From the NCBI RefSeq assembly GCF_034627025.1, contig NZ_CP141049.1:372001-436000 (forward strand): a stretch of DNA of 64,000 nucleotides. Direction: 5' to 3'. Below, piece by piece: positions 63,011 through 64,000 of this stretch. The notes beneath the pieces are model-generated. The model was not told where the DNA came from. It saw nothing but the letters and a program-made list of their open reading frames with translations, and made no database searches. How positions within the stretch are numbered: the first letter of the stretch is position 1; each line of letters starts with the position of its first letter. The translations under genes were made by a program, and so were the position numbers. The stretch is from Microvirga lotononidis (lineage in GTDB: Bacteria > Pseudomonadota > Alphaproteobacteria > Rhizobiales > Beijerinckiaceae).

Positions 63011-64000
63011 ACGTAGCCTTGAACCTTGATTTGCGGGAGAACCATCTTCTCCGCAAGCTGATGCGCCCCGCATCAGAACTCATGACACCCGATCGATTGG
63101 CGGCCATTCAGCCATCACGCATCAGTGCCTCTCGGGCTTTAATGAACCAAGCTATCCGAGAGCGCTGGAAGATCGAGTGCAGACGCTTCGAGATCGACGA
63201 GCGTGCCCGCGGAACCGCGCTGTATATAATCGATACCGGAAACTATCTTTTCTCATTTCCAGTCTACTCGTTCGAACCGTCACCTGAAGGGCGCACCGGT
63301 CGGATCATCGGACGGGCTTGGGACATGATGGGGGCACTAATCGAAGGCGAGATCACATCTGAGGATCTCGAGACGACCCGCCGAGAACTCCCGAAACTCT
63401 ACGAGGGCCGCGCGACACCCGGTACCCTAACCTGGTGCCGCTCAAACCGGAGTGCACGGTTCTTTGATTTCGCGCTGGATGCATTGGCCTCAGGGCGCCA
63501 GCCGGATGTCGCCCCGTTGGGCAAGACCTGCTACCTCATGCGAAACACAGGTCTTGATGGCAACGGGACCTTCGGAACGCGCACATTCCTGACGCTTGAG
63601 GCTGACCACCCACTCCGGTGGTCACTGTCCGCGCAGATGTTATCTGCTTACATGATGCGGGTCTTTGCGGAGGACCTTCTGAATCATCTGGCGCGCCTTC
63701 GTTCCCCCGAGGCTGTTTCAATGGCTCCGGAGCTTGCCCGTTACCTCGGTGTCGGCAATGGCTCCGCCCTTGGTCTCATGCTCTTTGTCAACAATCATCC
63801 CCGGCTGATAGATCGATGGATCTTCATCAGGGAGGAGGCTCTCGCACACGCGAAAATGCTCGTGCCGCAACCCGACGGCAAGGAGGTTGACGACCTGATC
63901 GCCCTACTTCGGAAGGCAATTCGGTTCCGCCGAGAGGATCGCGTCGTCTACGAAGCATTTACCAAGAGCGACATCGTTGCAGATAATCTGGAGATCGCGT
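63007..64000 (+). CDS. Large unrecognised protein, N-terminal 331 residues
   Basis: Opens with GTG at 63007 inside the IclR stop (GTGA) and stays open to the right edge, so it is cut by the window. The text is strongly protein-like: LYIIDTGNYLFSFPVYSFEP, GRIIGRAWDMMGALIEGEI, LMRNTGLDGNGTFGTRTFL, YLGVGNGSALGLMLFVNNH. These have the look of a conserved family, but I do not know its function. No membrane segment or signal. Cotranscription with IclR suggests that it is part of the pathway that the regulator controls. Confidence 0.75.
   Translation, partial: MNVALNLDLRENHLLRKLMRPASELMTPDRLAAIQPSRISASRALMNQAIRERWKIECRRFEIDERARGTALYIIDTGNYLFSFPVYSFEPSPEGRTGRIIGRAWDMMGALIEGEITSEDLETTRRELPKLYEGRATPGTLTWCRSNRSARFFDFALDALASGRQPDVAPLGKTCYLMRNTGLDGNGTFGTRTFLTLEADHPLRWSLSAQMLSAYMMRVFAEDLLNHLARLRSPEAVSMAPELARYLGVGNGSALGLMLFVNNHPRLIDRWIFIREEALAHAKMLVPQPDGKEVDDLIALLRKAIRFRREDRVVYEAFTKSDIVADNLEIA

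Noticed and set aside
1..64000. CRISPR arrays, tRNA or rRNA genes, replication origin, phage genes
   Set aside because: No regularly spaced repeats, cloverleaf-like genes, ribosomal sequence, iteron clusters or phage structural genes were seen.

Overview
The window looks like an accessory, catabolism-rich part of a GC-rich alphaproteobacterial genome. Hyphomicrobiales (Rhizobium, Microvirga or Bosea type) is my best guess. The reasons are the number of separate solute-import operons each with its own regulator (IclR, ROK, AraC, RpiR, LysR, TetR), an Entner-Doudoroff set built as zwf-pgl-edd-eda, the AhpC/AhpD pair, and scattered remnants of IS110, IS6, IS5 and IS3 elements. I see no tRNA, rRNA, CRISPR array, replication or conjugation gene. 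Chromosome or megaplasmid cannot be decided from this sequence.

Layout. 0-3 kb: the start of a secreted protein, then a membrane GGDEF/EAL protein and an IS3 scar. 3-8.5 kb: a lone amino-acid binding protein; an IclR-SDR-deacetylase operon on the minus strand; a divergent SDR and an Old Yellow Enzyme. 8.5-11 kb: an intact IS110 transposase and a dead IS6 transposase. 11-20 kb: an amino-sugar-type regulon with a BadF-type kinase, a SIS isomerase, a ROK repressor, a complete CUT1 ABC transporter and a HAD phosphatase. A near-identical palindrome sits in front of the kinase and the transporter. 20-28.5 kb: a second SIS isomerase and an AraC regulator (both minus), a TRAP transporter, and two paralogous proteins of the Dit1/PvcA (isonitrile synthase) family either side of a ROK-type kinase. 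28.8-37 kb: zwf-pgl-edd-eda, two small unknown genes, a HexR-like RpiR regulator and pgi. 37-38.6 kb: a HAD remnant and ahpC-ahpD.

39-46.7 kb: a minus-strand operon with a PotA-like ATPase, a fused two-domain permease, a binding protein, a mandelate-racemase-type enolase and an argininosuccinate-lyase-type enzyme, with a divergent LysR gene. 46.9-49.6 kb: a GFA-type zinc protein, an MFS exporter and a GcvA-like LysR regulator. 49.6-50.7 kb: IS debris. 50.7-56.7 kb: an RpiR regulator divergent from a Tat-exported NMT1-like binding protein, an AtzA/TrzN-type amidohydrolase and an ABC ATPase with two permeases. 56.8-57.5 kb: an IS3 transposase tail fused to an isochorismatase-family remnant that carries a 102-bp inverted-repeat element. 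57.5-64 kb: a methyltransferase, an amidase overlapping a TetR gene, a DUF3626-like protein, an IclR regulator and the start of a large unrecognised gene coupled to it.

How the parts fit. Most of the window takes up small molecules and feeds them into central metabolism. The ROK/SIS/kinase region probably makes sugar phosphates, and pgi-zwf-pgl-edd-eda take glucose-6-phosphate to pyruvate and glyceraldehyde-3-phosphate. The best candidate for an undescribed system is the TRAP operon with the duplicated Dit1/PvcA-like enzymes. Characterised members of that family combine an amino acid with ribulose-5-phosphate, and here they sit between sugar-isomerase and sugar-phosphate genes with no partner oxygenase. 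The second candidate is the lyase-enolase-transporter operon at 39-46 kb.
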